Shown: positions 53,841 to 63,410, counted from the stretch's first letter. The stretch is 64,000 nt of DNA from Campylobacter showae (GCF_004803815.1 NZ_CP012544.1:1178001-1242000); one strand, 5' to 3'. Numbers and translations: made by a program. Notes: generated from the letters alone by a model not told the origin.

Positions 53841-54971
53841 TTAAATTTTATAAAGGCTAAAGCAGCCGTAGTCGGTGCGCACGGCTAAAAATTCCTCGCC
53901 GTTTATGCGCTCAAATTTCGCTTCGCAGCGCTTCACGACGTGCGAGAGCTCAAAGCTAAGACGCAAATTTCCGCTTTTTAGATCGATGATGCGGGCTTTG
54001 TCGTAGCCAACTAGCGCAAGCCGCAAACCGTCCGCGCTAATGCAAAGCTCGTCTGCCTCGGCGTATTCGCCCTGCAACCACGCGGGCTTAAGTCGTTCGC
54101 CGCTTGTAGCATCGAGGCAAACTAACTTGCCTGCGTAGCGCTCCTTGCCTAACACCGAACCGTCCGCCAAAAAGCAAATTTTATCAAAAATGCCAAAATC
54201 GCCTCTGATCTCGCTTAAAACTTCTCCGTTTAGCGTGCTTAAAATTTTAATCTCGTTTTGCTTGCAATGAAGCGCTAGCCGCATGCCATCATTGTTAAGA
54301 GCGGCGCACAAGATCGGCATGTAGCTTTTCATTTCGGATTTGTATTCGGCCAGAGGCGAAATCTCGCCGCCGCGCAGAGTAAAAATTTGACCGAACATCG
54401 CAAACGCCGCCGTATCTTTCGCAGAGCAAACAAAACTCGTAAATTCTTTGCTATTTTTAAAGCTTAACCATTGAGAGAGATCGCTAAATTCGCCGCTCGC
54501 CGGGTCAAATTTAAAGATAAAGTGATCCAGATCCAAAAGCAAAATTTCGCCCGTGCGCTCCGCCTGCCATGCAAGCGGCTTTGGCAGGACGATCTGCTGC
54601 TTTACGGCGCCGCTTACGTCCAGCCTGATGAGAAAATCATCCAGCGCGCCGTCCTCTTTGTAGCCGCCGCATTTATAGACGAAAAGCTCACCTTTCGCGC
54701 CCGCAAAGGCGAGCGCGCCCGTGTATCCGCCGCCGATGTAGACGTGCAAACTCGCTTCGCCCGCTTTCGCGCCCGCGTTTTGTAGGACATAGCCTTTTTT
54801 CAGACTTTCCCACTCCTTTTTCGCGCAGGCTTTTTGCGCCTCGTCTATGCTAGCAAACTCCTTTTGCGTCTGCCTGGTTTTGCCGTTTTTGACGCTCTCA
54901 CTGAGTAAAATTTGATCCTCTACGCGCAAATTTAAGCGATCGCCGTTAGCTAAATTTACGAGATTTGCCAT
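53841..54971 (-). CDS. Hypothetical protein, probable beta-propeller
   Basis: A 376-residue protein without a signal peptide. Repeating blocks of strands with Gly-Asp or Asp-Gly turns (LLLDLDHFIFKFDPASGEFSDLS, IKILSTLNGEVLSEIRGDFG, ISADGLRLALVGYDKARIIDLKSGNLRLSF) suggest a WD40- or quinoprotein-like propeller of five to seven blades. ATG at 54971 is used; the preceding codon is TTG. It sits five bases beyond the NSS transporter stop, so they are cotranscribed, and eight bases before the M48 gene. Function unknown. Confidence 0.65.
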   Translation of the reverse strand: MANLVNLANGDRLNLRVEDQILLSESVKNGKTRQTQKEFASIDEAQKACAKKEWESLKKGYVLQNAGAKAGEASLHVYIGGGYTGALAFAGAKGELFVYKCGGYKEDGALDDFLIRLDVSGAVKQQIVLPKPLAWQAERTGEILLLDLDHFIFKFDPASGEFSDLSQWLSFKNSKEFTSFVCSAKDTAAFAMFGQIFTLRGGEISPLAEYKSEMKSYMPILCAALNNDGMRLALHCKQNEIKILSTLNGEVLSEIRGDFGIFDKICFLADGSVLGKERYAGKLVCLDATSGERLKPAWLQGEYAEADELCISADGLRLALVGYDKARIIDLKSGNLRLSFELSHVVKRCEAKFERINGEEFLAVRTDYGCFSLYKI

Positions 54972-54976
54972 CAAAT

Positions 54977-56338
54977 TTACTTTAAAAAGTTATCGTAAAA
55001 TGAGCTAATAAAAAGCACCAAAATGATAAACGGAACGACAAATTTGATATACCAAAACCAGATATTTACGAGTTTTGCGTATTTTTCGCTGCCCTGCATT
55101 ATCTCGCGTTTGGCTTCGTCTTTTAGCACCCAGCCCACAAATATCGCGCATCCTAGCGAGGTCAGCACGAAAAATATCGTAGCGCTGATGGCGTCGTATG
55201 CGTCAAATATATTTTTACCAAAAATTTTAACGTCCGCAAGCAGGTTCGTAGCCATCAAGGACGGCAAATTTCCAAATATAAATATCGTGCCAAGCACAAG
55301 TAAGATCGCGCTTTTGCGTTTTATTTTAAATTTCTCCTGAAGGGTCGTGATGATAACCTCGTAGATCGGTAACGAGGTCGTGAGCGCGGCAATCATCAGT
55401 AGTGCAAAAAACGCCACCGCAAAGAATCCGCCAAAAGGCATATGCGAAAAAACGATCGGCAAGCTCTTAAACACGAGGCTTGGGCCGCTATCCGGCGAGA
55501 CGCCATAGCTAAAGAGCGACGGAAATATCATAAAGCCCGCAAGCACGGCGATGACAGTATTTAGAATGCCCGTGATGATCGAGATTTTAACCAGCCCTTC
55601 ATCTTTTTTAACAAAGCTTGAAAGCGTGATCATCACGCCAAAACCAAGCGAAAGCGCGAAAAATACCTGTCCCAAAACATCGACGAAAAGCTTGATACTT
55701 ATCTTTGAAAAATCGGGCGTGAGATAAAATTTAACCCCCTGCGCCACGCCATCTAAGGTCAAGTTTTTTACGATCATAACGATCATCAGCACGAAAAGTA
55801 GCGGCATGAGATACTTCGCCGAGCGCTCGATGCCGCCGACCGCGCCCTGCACCAAGATCGCGTAGTTTACGAGTACGAACACGAGCGTCGCAAAGCTGAT
55901 AGCTAGCGGATCGCTCACGATATTTTGCTCATAAAACGCGCTCGTAACCTCAAAACTAAGCACCTGCGAGAGATCAAGCATGCCAAATGCGATCTGCGCG
56001 ATATAGTTTAGCACCCAGCCGCCGATGACCATGTAATAAGCCATGATGCCAAATGCGCCAAGCAGCCCCATCCAGCCCACGATTTTCCACGCGGGATTTA
56101 TATTTTTACCGCCGAATGCATCCACGGCGTTGCATTTTAGGCGTCTACCGATCGCATTTTCAGCCAAAATCATCGGTATACCGATCACGATCATCGCGAT
56201 ACAAAACACGAGTACGTAGGCTCCGCCGCCGTTTTGCCCGACTAGATACGGGAAACGCCACGTCGCGCCAAAGCCCACGGTAGCACCCGCAACCGCCAAA
56301 ATATACGTTACCTTCGAACTCCAAGTTTTTCTATCCAT
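54977..56338 (-). CDS. NSS-family sodium-dependent transporter
   Basis: A 453-residue neurotransmitter:sodium symporter homologue, with about 11 helices as in the bacterial short form. The first helix has AVAGATVGFGATWRFPYLVGQNGGGAYVLVF, whose unwound centre binds Na+ and substrate; helix 6 region VFFALSLGFGVMITLSSFV is also typical. It imports an amino acid with Na+; the substrate is unknown. It begins the unit with the propeller and M48 genes. GATWRFPY replaces the more usual GNIWRFPY. Confidence 0.92.
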   Translation of the reverse strand: MDRKTWSSKVTYILAVAGATVGFGATWRFPYLVGQNGGGAYVLVFCIAMIVIGIPMILAENAIGRRLKCNAVDAFGGKNINPAWKIVGWMGLLGAFGIMAYYMVIGGWVLNYIAQIAFGMLDLSQVLSFEVTSAFYEQNIVSDPLAISFATLVFVLVNYAILVQGAVGGIERSAKYLMPLLFVLMIVMIVKNLTLDGVAQGVKFYLTPDFSKISIKLFVDVLGQVFFALSLGFGVMITLSSFVKKDEGLVKISIITGILNTVIAVLAGFMIFPSLFSYGVSPDSGPSLVFKSLPIVFSHMPFGGFFAVAFFALLMIAALTTSLPIYEVIITTLQEKFKIKRKSAILLVLGTIFIFGNLPSLMATNLLADVKIFGKNIFDAYDAISATIFFVLTSLGCAIFVGWVLKDEAKREIMQGSEKYAKLVNIWFWYIKFVVPFIILVLFISSFYDNFLK

Positions 56339-56475
56339 CTGTATACCTTTGTGAAAAAGAGAGATTATATAAAAATTTTATTTAAAGTTTTTAGAAGCAT
56401 CTTTGAAATTTAAAACAAATCTGGATTAAAATCGGTAAATATTATTAGAAAAAGGCTGCTTGGCATAAATTTAAA
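56339..56475. other. Leader between transporters
   Basis: AT-rich, 137 bases, holding the start region of the NSS gene. No gene is seen. Confidence 0.4.
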
Positions 56476-56501
56476 GGCGTAAATTTATGCAAATTTACGC
56501 C
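56476..56501 (-). terminator. Terminator after the BCCT transporter gene
   Basis: GGCGTAAATTT and AAATTTACGCC are perfect arms of 11 bases around a four-base loop, six bases beyond the stop at 56508. TTTAAATTTAT follows on the minus strand. Confidence 0.75.
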
Positions 56502-56507
56502 AAATTA

Positions 56508-58448
56508 TTATTTTCTAACGACATGTAAAAACTGCATATGTTTGCGGTATTGCTCGATTACGTCATTTATCAGCGTGGCCTCGCTCCAACCAAGCACGTC
56601 GTAGTCTTGACCGCCCTCTTTTAGATATACCTCGGCTCTGTAATAAAGATCGTCGCCCTCAAGCTCTCTAGTGTAGTCTGGGCTCTGGCTTTTGGTGAGA
56701 TAGACGCCATATCTAAAGTCCATCTCGTCGCCAAGTCCGACATTTAAATTTACAAAATTTTCACCATTTGTGACCTTTGCTTCAAGGCCGTTTTTGGCAA
56801 ATTCCTCTTTTAGCTCGTTAAACGCTTTTAGTACAACCTCGTTTAAAAATTTCTTGCCATCTTTCTTGCCTGGCAGCGTAATGATCGCACTTAGGCGCTC
56901 TTGCCACGGCTTTGAAAGATCACTAATAGGCATGTTATTAAAGTTATTTGTCTCTTTTTTGGTTACATCCACGCGCAGCGCCTTAAATAGCCCGTAAATG
57001 GCGCCAAGTAGCACGATAGCAAACGGTAACGCCGTAGTGATCGTGAGAGCTTGAAGCGAGCCAAGACCGCCGGCTAGCATCAAAAATGCCGCTACGACGC
57101 CCACTGTAACGCCCCAAAAGACCTTTTGCCAAACCGGCGTATCGTCCTTACCATTTGAGCAAAGCATGTTCATAACTATCGCCGCTGAGTCGGCCGAAGT
57201 GACGAAAAATATGACGATCATAAAGACCGCGATCGTGCTTAGCACGCCTGAAAAGCTAAATTTTTCTAAAAACATAAAAAGCGCCGAAGCCGAGTCAGAA
57301 TTTACCGTGGTCGCTAGCTCGCTAAAGCCATTTTGAACAAGCGCAATCGCCGAGTTGCCAAAAAAGCTCATCCAAGCAAAGGTAAAACCCGTCGGCACTA
57401 AAAGCACGCCGATCACAAATTCTCTTATCGTCCTGCCCTTTGAAATTTTGGCGATAAACAGCCCCACAAACGGCGACCAAGATAGCCACCAAGCCCAGTA
57501 TAGCAGCGTCCAACCGCCAAGCCAGCTCTCGTTTTGCCTCTCGTAGGCGTAGAGGTTAAAGGTGTTTGAAATAAGCGTCGATACGTAGTCGCCGCTGTTT
57601 TGCACAAACGACTTTAAAAGCTGTGTCGTATCGCCCAAAAATAGTATCAAAAACATAAAACATATAGCTAGCGCGATATTTGAGTTTGATAAAATTTTAA
57701 TCCCCTTATCAACGCCGCTTGCCGCCGAGATGGTCGCTGCAAAACAAAGCACTATTAGAAGCGTAATATGCATGGTCGGCAGGCCAAAAACGTGCGTAAG
57801 GCCGGCATTTACCTGAAGTACGCCGTATCCTAGCGAGGTCGCTACGCCAAAAAGCGTCGCTACGACGGCAAATGTGTCGATGGCGTTGCCGATCTTGCCG
57901 TAAATTTTATCGCCGATTATCGGATAAAACGCCGATCTAAGCGTGAGCGGCAAGCCGTGTCTATACGAGAAAAAGGCGAGAATTAACGCCACGATAGCAT
58001 AGACCGACCATGCGCCCATACCCCAGTGAAAGAAGGTGATATTCATCGCAAGCTTTTGCGCTGCGATAGTTTGCGCGTCGCCGAGCGGCGGATTTAGATA
58101 GTGCATGAGCGGCTCGGCCACGCCAAAAAACACAAGTCCAATGCCCATGCCGGCGGCAAAAAGCATAGAAAACCACGAGATATTTTTGTGCTCCGGCTTT
58201 ACGTGATCGGCTCCTAGTTTGATCTCGCCAAGCTTGCTAAAGCCAAGGATAATGATGCTTAGAAGTATGACGGCGACGGTCAGGATGTAAAACCAGCCAA
58301 ATTTGGCCGCGATGTAGTTTTGCATACCTTTAAAAAACTCATTTGAGAAATTTGGAAATATTGCTGCAAATGCCGTTATTAAAAATATAACAACAAGCGA
58401 TGGGATAAATACCGAATTGTTAAATTTCGACTTTTGAAATTTGATCAT
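56508..58448 (-). CDS. BCCT-family betaine/choline/carnitine transporter
   Basis: A 646-residue transporter of 12 helices. Signatures are AAGMGIGLVFFGVAEPLMHYLNPP (helix 3, with the Gly-rich hinge) and LLYWAWWLSWSPFVGLFIAKISKGRT (helix 8, with the Trp cluster). The C-terminal 130 residues are cytoplasmic and charged (about 510-646), as in BetT-type osmolyte transporters. It imports compatible solutes such as betaine or choline by Na+ or proton symport. AGGAG lies before the ATG. No synthesis genes for glycine betaine are nearby. Confidence 0.92.
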   Translation of the reverse strand: MIKFQKSKFNNSVFIPSLVVIFLITAFAAIFPNFSNEFFKGMQNYIAAKFGWFYILTVAVILLSIIILGFSKLGEIKLGADHVKPEHKNISWFSMLFAAGMGIGLVFFGVAEPLMHYLNPPLGDAQTIAAQKLAMNITFFHWGMGAWSVYAIVALILAFFSYRHGLPLTLRSAFYPIIGDKIYGKIGNAIDTFAVVATLFGVATSLGYGVLQVNAGLTHVFGLPTMHITLLIVLCFAATISAASGVDKGIKILSNSNIALAICFMFLILFLGDTTQLLKSFVQNSGDYVSTLISNTFNLYAYERQNESWLGGWTLLYWAWWLSWSPFVGLFIAKISKGRTIREFVIGVLLVPTGFTFAWMSFFGNSAIALVQNGFSELATTVNSDSASALFMFLEKFSFSGVLSTIAVFMIVIFFVTSADSAAIVMNMLCSNGKDDTPVWQKVFWGVTVGVVAAFLMLAGGLGSLQALTITTALPFAIVLLGAIYGLFKALRVDVTKKETNNFNNMPISDLSKPWQERLSAIITLPGKKDGKKFLNEVVLKAFNELKEEFAKNGLEAKVTNGENFVNLNVGLGDEMDFRYGVYLTKSQSPDYTRELEGDDLYYRAEVYLKEGGQDYDVLGWSEATLINDVIEQYRKHMQFLHVVRK

Positions 58449-58513
58449 TTTTCTCCTTTTTTGTAAATTTCATCTTCCTTTTAAAATAACAAAAAAGAGT
58501 AAATAGGTCAAAT

Positions 58514-58551
58514 TTACTCCTTAAGTTTTTGGCTAAATTTAAGGAGTAAAC
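58514..58551. terminator. Palindromic terminator-like hairpin between the DKNYY and BCCT genes
   Basis: TTTACTCCTTAA (58514-58525) and TTAAGGAGTAAA (58540-58551) form a perfect 12-base stem with a 14-base loop. It lies 38 bases beyond the DKNYY gene's stop and upstream of the BCCT start. It could end the DKNYY transcript or act as an operator for the transporter gene. Confidence 0.5.
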
Positions 58552-58589
58552 CACTGCAAAAAGGCGTTTTGAAAAAATTTACATCAAAT

Positions 58590-60059
58590 TTATATGTAGT
58601 CTCTTTTTGCGCTTCTAGCTTTTGTCACTCCAAAAATGACCGCAACGATAAAAGCGATGCCAAATGTGATATAAAGTATGATGGTCGGCTTTTCTACCTC
58701 GATGCGAGATATCGCCACCTCCTCGCCGCTAGCAGGCACGAGCGCGCCGGTTTTTATCATCTCGTAGATATCCTTTGCCTCCAACTCTTTGCCCTGAAAG
58801 TGCGGCGGTCTGGTTAAAATTTCAACCGCTCTAAGATCAGCTATCTCGTAAATGCCATCTTTTGCGTAAAATCTGTCATAGTAGCTGCTAACAAAATAGC
58901 TCTTTTTATCGTCCGCAAAGACCGTGCCATACTCGCCGCCCTTTACGAGGCCGACTTGACGAAGTGCGGCTTTGCTAGTTAGCCTATAAAGCCCGACCAA
59001 ACGCGCGCTAACTTGCCTACCGTGTCTAGAGTGCTGCCACTCCTCACTATTTTGCAAGAAGTAGATGCTCTCATCATCAGCAAAGAGATCGGAGTAAAAT
59101 CTGTAAATTTTGCCTTTGGGCTTAAAATTTGAGATCTTTTCAAGCCCCGGTTTACTCTTGTCCCAAAAATAAACTCCATCTTTACCAACAAAAATAGGCC
59201 AAAAGATATACGAGTCGCCCTCGTTAAAAATAGGCGTAAACGGCATCGCCTGCTCGCTAAATTTATGCCCATTGGCAAAAATCGCGCCCGTCTTTGGCTC
59301 AAAAAGATAGCGCGTTTCTTGATAAGGATCGGTCGCTATCTCTCTCATCTCCTCCGTGTAGCTCACGTCAAGCTTTACCCCGTCTAAAAAGACGCTCCTA
59401 CCGTCTGTGAAATAATCGCTTTTTTGACCGTTTAGAGTCTTGATAAATTGTAACCCCTTAGGGTCGGCATCTAGCTTTTCGCCCATGTAGTAGAGCGTAC
59501 TACCGTCTTTTGCAAAGCCCGTGTCAAAAATAGGCTCTAAATTTACGCTACCGACTCGTACGTTTTTATAAAAATAAGAGCTATCCTCGTAGCTTTTTAT
59601 AAAAAGATTAGCAACGCTTTTCATAACGGCGACAAACTCGTTAAATCCCGGCTGTTTCTCGCCTTTTGGGCTACAAAAGTAGCTTGTTTTGCCATCGGTT
59701 AGATAGCCGTTGCCAAGTAGGTGAGTGCTTTTAGGATCGAGCCCTTGCAAGATCTTTGTTGAGCAGTAGACGTTGTTTTTATCGGCCGCCACGTTTGAGT
59801 AGTAGTAATGATGGGGTAAATTTAAGACGCGAAAGCTATCTTTATCCGCGCCCTTTAGCAAATACCTGCCGCTGTGTGCGATAGCAGCGTAAATTTCGCC
59901 ATCAGGCGAGCGGTAAAAGTTGCTCTTGTCGATATTTTTAAATTTGTCTTGAGTTGCAGCCGCGTAGTAGAAAAAAGCGAGTATCAACTCTGGTATTATC
60001 AAGGCCAAAATGATCGCTATGATCCATATTTTTTTATTTTTTACCATAATATTTCTCAT
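58590..60059 (-). CDS. DKNYY-domain membrane-anchored protein
   Basis: A 489-residue protein with an N-terminal helix (about 10-32, WIIAIILALIIPELILAFFYY), a large extracytoplasmic region, and a C-terminal helix near 460-480 (TIILYITFGIAFIVAVIFGV). The body contains repeated short blocks built around Asp-Lys-x-x-x-Tyr/Phe: VAADKNNVYCS, TDGKTSYFCS, AKDGSTLYYMG, TDGRSVFLDG, VGKDGVYFWDK, FADDESIYFL, FADDKKSYFVS. These match DKNYY repeats, which form small propeller-like modules. Function unknown. The start at 60059 has AAAGAG upstream. Confidence 0.75.
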   Translation of the reverse strand: MRNIMVKNKKIWIIAIILALIIPELILAFFYYAAATQDKFKNIDKSNFYRSPDGEIYAAIAHSGRYLLKGADKDSFRVLNLPHHYYYSNVAADKNNVYCSTKILQGLDPKSTHLLGNGYLTDGKTSYFCSPKGEKQPGFNEFVAVMKSVANLFIKSYEDSSYFYKNVRVGSVNLEPIFDTGFAKDGSTLYYMGEKLDADPKGLQFIKTLNGQKSDYFTDGRSVFLDGVKLDVSYTEEMREIATDPYQETRYLFEPKTGAIFANGHKFSEQAMPFTPIFNEGDSYIFWPIFVGKDGVYFWDKSKPGLEKISNFKPKGKIYRFYSDLFADDESIYFLQNSEEWQHSRHGRQVSARLVGLYRLTSKAALRQVGLVKGGEYGTVFADDKKSYFVSSYYDRFYAKDGIYEIADLRAVEILTRPPHFQGKELEAKDIYEMIKTGALVPASGEEVAISRIEVEKPTIILYITFGIAFIVAVIFGVTKARSAKRDYI

Positions 60060-60367
60060 ATCTCTTTACCCTCCCAACAAGAGGCGATAAGCCCGATAGC
60101 TAGCAAGATCACCCAAAACAGCTAATTGCCTTCGCTACGGGCTAGCCATCAACCTGCACAATAGCGCTGCTATGTATACTTTTAAAATCACTAGGATTAA
60201 ATTTAGACTTTTGTGATTTTATCATATTTCTTTTTTGCCGATATCTATAAGCCTCTCTCAACCTATCCAAAAAAGCGAATAAGTCAAATTTTAAAATATT
60301 GAATAGCAAATTTATCGCCAAAATGCAGTTAATTTTTCAATATCCGTAATTTTATAAATTTTTCTAC
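60060..60367. other. Intergenic region between the DKNYY gene and katA
   Basis: It runs from the divergent DKNYY start to the katA control region. No gene is supported in this stretch of about 310 bases. The right part, from about 60280, is AT-rich. Confidence 0.4.
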
Positions 60368-60437
60368 TAATAATTTTTATTATTTAAGAAAAATTTTATT
60401 CTAAATAAGTATAATTCCGAAATAATAATTTTTATTA
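60368..60437 (+). promoter_or_regulatory. katA promoter with two palindromic operator-like repeats
   Basis: The 15-base word TAATAATTTTTATTA (TAATAA-TTT-TTATTA) occurs exactly at 60368-60382 and 60423-60437, on either side of a perfect TATAAT at 60410-60415. The operator-like copies overlap the promoter and the ribosome site region. In Campylobacter katA is repressed by PerR; these sites are candidates for PerR or Fur, which is inference. Confidence 0.6.
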
Positions 60438-60449
60438 GAAAGGGAAAAT

Positions 60450-61886
60450 ATGAAAAAACTAACCACCACTTCAGGCAATCCGATAGCCGACAATCAAAAC
60501 TCGCTTACTGCGGGCAGCCGCGGCGGCATAATGCTGCAAGATTATCAACTACTTGAAAAACTAGCCCACCAAAACAGAGAACGCATCCCGGAAAGAGCTG
60601 TCCATGCAAAAGGTAGCGCTGCGTACGGTACGCTAGAGATCACGCACGATATCTCGCGCTATACGAAAGCAAGTGTCTTGCAAAAAGGCGAGAAAACAAG
60701 ACTGTTTCTGAGATTTTCTACCGTAGCCGGAGAGGCCGGAGCGGCCGATGCCGAGCGCGATGTAAGGGGCTTTGCGATTAAATTTTACACAAAAGAGGGC
60801 AACTGGGACTTAGTCGGAAACAACACTCCGATTTTTTTCATCAAAGACCCGTATAAATTCCCAGATTTCATCCATACTCAAAAACGCGACCCGCGCACGC
60901 ATCTACGCTCAAACGAAGCCGCTTGGGATTTTTGGAGCTTAAGCCCTGAAACTATGCACCAAGTTACGATTTTAATGAGCGACCGCGGCATACCTGCTAG
61001 CTACCGCCATATGCATGGATTTGGCAGCCACACCTATAGCTTTATAAATGACAAAAATGAGAGATTTTGGGTCAAATTTCACTTCAAAACTCGTCAAGGC
61101 ATTAAAAATTTAACCAACGATGAAGCCGCGCAAATAATCGCAAAAGACAGGGAGAGCAACCAAAGAGACCTCTTTGAAAGCATAGAAAAAGGAGATTTTC
61201 CAAGTTGGGATTTTAAAATCCAAATAATGACCCAAGATCAAGCAAAAAGCGTCAAATTTAACCCGTTTGATCTAACCAAAACATGGTCGCATAAGGAATT
61301 TCCGCTTATCGACGTTGGCGTCATGACGCTAAATGAAAACCCTAAAAATTACTTTAACGAAGTAGAGCAAGCCGCATTTAGTCCGTCAAATATAGTCCCT
61401 GGTATCAGCTTTAGCCCCGATAAAATGCTTCAAGCCAGAATCTTTAGCTATCCAGACGCTCAAAGATACCGCATAGGCACGCACTACGCGCAGCTAAGCG
61501 TAAATCGTCCGATAAGCGAAATAAACACCTACGTCGTGGGCGGTGCGATGAATAACGGAATGTATGAACTCGACGACAAGGCCTACTATGAGCCAAACAG
61601 CTTTGGCGGCGGCAAAGAAGATAGAAGCCTGCTAGAGCCTGATATAAATTTAGAAGGCGCAATGCAAAGATACGACCATAGAGCCGAGGATCAGGATTAT
61701 TACTCGCAACCTAGAGCGCTTTTTGCACTAATGAACGATAGCCAAAAATCACAGCTTTTTAGCAATATCGCAGAGAGCATGGCTGGTGTGAGCGAAGCGA
61801 TAAAAGAGCGCGCGATAGGGCATTTTGAGCAAATCTCGCCAGAGTACGCAAACGGCGTCAAAGCAGCGCTAAAGGCTAAAATTTGA
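60450..61886 (+). CDS. katA: Catalase KatA
   Basis: A clade 3 (small-subunit) monofunctional heme catalase, 478 residues. The active-site His is in [13 protein letters not shown] (H52), the distal Asn in [12 protein letters not shown] (about 126), and the proximal heme-ligand Tyr in [14 protein letters not shown] (about 334). Length and motifs are normal, so it should remove hydrogen peroxide. AAAGGGAAAAT precedes the ATG. The ankyrin gene starts inside its stop codon (TTGA). Confidence 0.97.
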   Translation: MKKLTTTSGNPIADNQNSLTAGSRGGIMLQDYQLLEKLAHQNRERIPERAVHAKGSAAYGTLEITHDISRYTKASVLQKGEKTRLFLRFSTVAGEAGAADAERDVRGFAIKFYTKEGNWDLVGNNTPIFFIKDPYKFPDFIHTQKRDPRTHLRSNEAAWDFWSLSPETMHQVTILMSDRGIPASYRHMHGFGSHTYSFINDKNERFWVKFHFKTRQGIKNLTNDEAAQIIAKDRESNQRDLFESIEKGDFPSWDFKIQIMTQDQAKSVKFNPFDLTKTWSHKEFPLIDVGVMTLNENPKNYFNEVEQAAFSPSNIVPGISFSPDKMLQARIFSYPDAQRYRIGTHYAQLSVNRPISEINTYVVGGAMNNGMYELDDKAYYEPNSFGGGKEDRSLLEPDINLEGAMQRYDHRAEDQDYYSQPRALFALMNDSQKSQLFSNIAESMAGVSEAIKERAIGHFEQISPEYANGVKAALKAKI

Positions 61887-62371
61887 CAAATTTAACGCAG
61901 GCTGAAGAGCAAAGATATAGCGAACTTTGCGCCATGGCGCTTGATTTTGCCAGACAAGACGAAGCAGACGAGCTAGAAAAGATGATAAAGGCGGGGCTTA
62001 GCGTAAATTTAAAATCAGCCAAAGGCGATACGCTTTTGATGCTGGCTAGTTATAACAATGCTCTAAATACCGTAAATATGCTGCTCTCAAACGGCGCTAG
62101 AGTAGATGAACGCAACGATCGCGGGCAAACTCCGCTTGCGGGCGCTGCGTTTAAGGGGCACTTAGATGTAGTAAAAGCGTTAGCTAACGCCGGAGCCGAT
62201 ATCGAAGCAAATAATGGACTAGGCATGACGCCATGCACCTTTGCGGTGATGTTTGGTAGAAGCGAGACCGCAAAATTTTTACTTAGCAAACGTAAAAAAG
62301 AAAATATATTTCAAAAACTAGCGGTTAAGTTTTTAGAAATTTTTAGCAACAAGAGTGCAAAAATCGCCTAA
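61883..62371 (+). CDS. Ankyrin-repeat protein partner of catalase
   Basis: A 162-residue protein of about four ankyrin repeats: [60 protein letters not shown] and [31 protein letters not shown] at 61883 overlaps the katA stop, with AAAGG eight bases upstream. In C. jejuni the equivalent gene (Cj1386) lies next to katA and has been linked to heme delivery to catalase. The coupling here fits that role. A terminator follows. Confidence 0.85.
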   Translation: MTNLTQAEEQRYSELCAMALDFARQDEADELEKMIKAGLSVNLKSAKGDTLLMLASYNNALNTVNMLLSNGARVDERNDRGQTPLAGAAFKGHLDVVKALANAGADIEANNGLGMTPCTFAVMFGRSETAKFLLSKRKKENIFQKLAVKFLEIFSNKSAKIA

Positions 62372-62390
62372 ATTTGACTTATTTACAACC

Positions 62391-62426
62391 TTCTAAACTC
62401 CGCCTGATTTGAGGCAGGGTTTAGAA
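62391..62426 (+). terminator. Terminator after the katA-ankyrin operon
   Basis: TTCTAAAC (62391-62398) pairs with GTTTAGAA (62419-62426), extended inwards by CGCCT/AGGC. It lies 19 bases beyond the stop. The T run after it is weak. Confidence 0.65.
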
Positions 62427-62555
62427 ACTTTAACACAGGCAACTAAAGATAGGAAACGGTAGCGTATTTTGCAAATTTGCACAATTTAAGCACCCCGAGC
62501 AAGGCTGGCTTGCGGCGATTACGCAAGCTTGTAAAGGGTAAATTTAGCGGCTCCG

Positions 62556-62996
62556 TTAGTCCAAAACGCCAAATTCTACGTATCCCTCCATCGCGACGAG
62601 TAAAATCCAGCCCGCCTCGGAAGCGTAAAAATAGTGATGTTCGGGGATATTTTCTACCATAAATTTTAAAAAATCGTAAAAATACTCGGGCGCAAATTTG
62701 ACTTCGGCATTAGTCAGATTGTCGCCGATGTAGCTTATATCTGCGCTTAAAATTTTACTTTGGATGTTTGGATTTGAGCTTATAAAATTTTTGATATCGG
62801 TAAAATTTTTGTAATCAGCCGTTTTGTAGTCTTTTAAATTTTGCAAAACCGGCTTTGAGCCGATAAAAGTAAAATTTCGCTCTATAAACTCCGCTCCGTC
62901 GTCGCTAATACGCCACTTTTGGCCCAAATTTGACAAAAAAGCGAGCATCTCATCACCCACTGAAATAAAATTTGAAACGGGATTTTTCGGACTCAT
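62556..62996 (-). CDS. Hypothetical protein
   Basis: A 146-residue soluble acidic protein (MSPKNPVSNFISVGDEMLAF at the start) with alternating strand and helix segments and a Trp/Tyr-rich end (HHYFYASEAGWILLVAMEGYVEFGVLD). CTCCTTT lies on the other strand, so AAAGGAG is five bases before the ATG. There is no signal peptide or membrane helix and no recognised domain; size, acidity and strand pattern recall immunity proteins, but no toxin gene is adjacent. Confidence 0.6.
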   Translation of the reverse strand: MSPKNPVSNFISVGDEMLAFLSNLGQKWRISDDGAEFIERNFTFIGSKPVLQNLKDYKTADYKNFTDIKNFISSNPNIQSKILSADISYIGDNLTNAEVKFAPEYFYDFLKFMVENIPEHHYFYASEAGWILLVAMEGYVEFGVLD

Positions 62997-63129
62997 TTGT
63001 CTCCTTTTGCGAGATTGCCGTAAATTTTATAAAAACGTAAATTTTAGCAAGCCACTCGTATGTTTATTTTGTAAATTTCAAGTGCAAAGCTTGCGGCAAA
63101 GAATTCGCAAAAACCGTAAATTTAAACAA
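62997..63129. other. Intergenic region, no gene
   Basis: It holds the ribosome site of the 62556 gene and AT-rich DNA leading into the two tandem structured elements. No gene seen. Confidence 0.4.
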
Positions 63130-63240
63130 AAAGGCGTTATATCTTGAGATGATTTTTGAAGTTACGACGTAAAAATAAAACGGAGCGGATCGGTCGTCCG
63201 TAAGTATTTATTTTTACTAGCCCTTCAAAAAGCGCTCAAA
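63130..63240 (-). repeat. Dispersed 3'-proximal structured element, copy 6
   Basis: Perfect arms GTAAAAATAAA (63169-63179) and TTTATTTTTAC (63207-63217) enclose CGGAGCGGATCGGTCGTCCG, close to the core of copy 2. The end AAGGCGTTATATCTTGAGATG matches the tail of copies 1 and 4. Confidence 0.65.
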
Positions 63241-63288
63241 AACTACTCAAAAGTCACGGCGAATTTAAAATTTATCTAAAAAATGCAA

Positions 63289-63410
63289 GAGACATTATAT
63301 CTTGGAGAGATTTTAAGGGTTACGAAGCAAAAAATAGGCGCAGACTGGACGAGCCGGTCCGTCAAGCCGATTTTTCGCGAGTTCCGTTAAAAGCTCCCAA
63401 GAGATGATAT
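63289..63410 (-). repeat. Dispersed 3'-proximal structured element, copy 7
   Basis: It runs directly from the hisD stop. Core CTGGACGAGCCGGTCCG, GCAAAAAATAGGC-type arms, and the end ATTATATCTTGGAGAGATTTT, a variant of the end of copy 6. The outer ends TATCTTGGAGAG and CTCCCAAGAGATG are imperfect inverted repeats. Confidence 0.55.
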
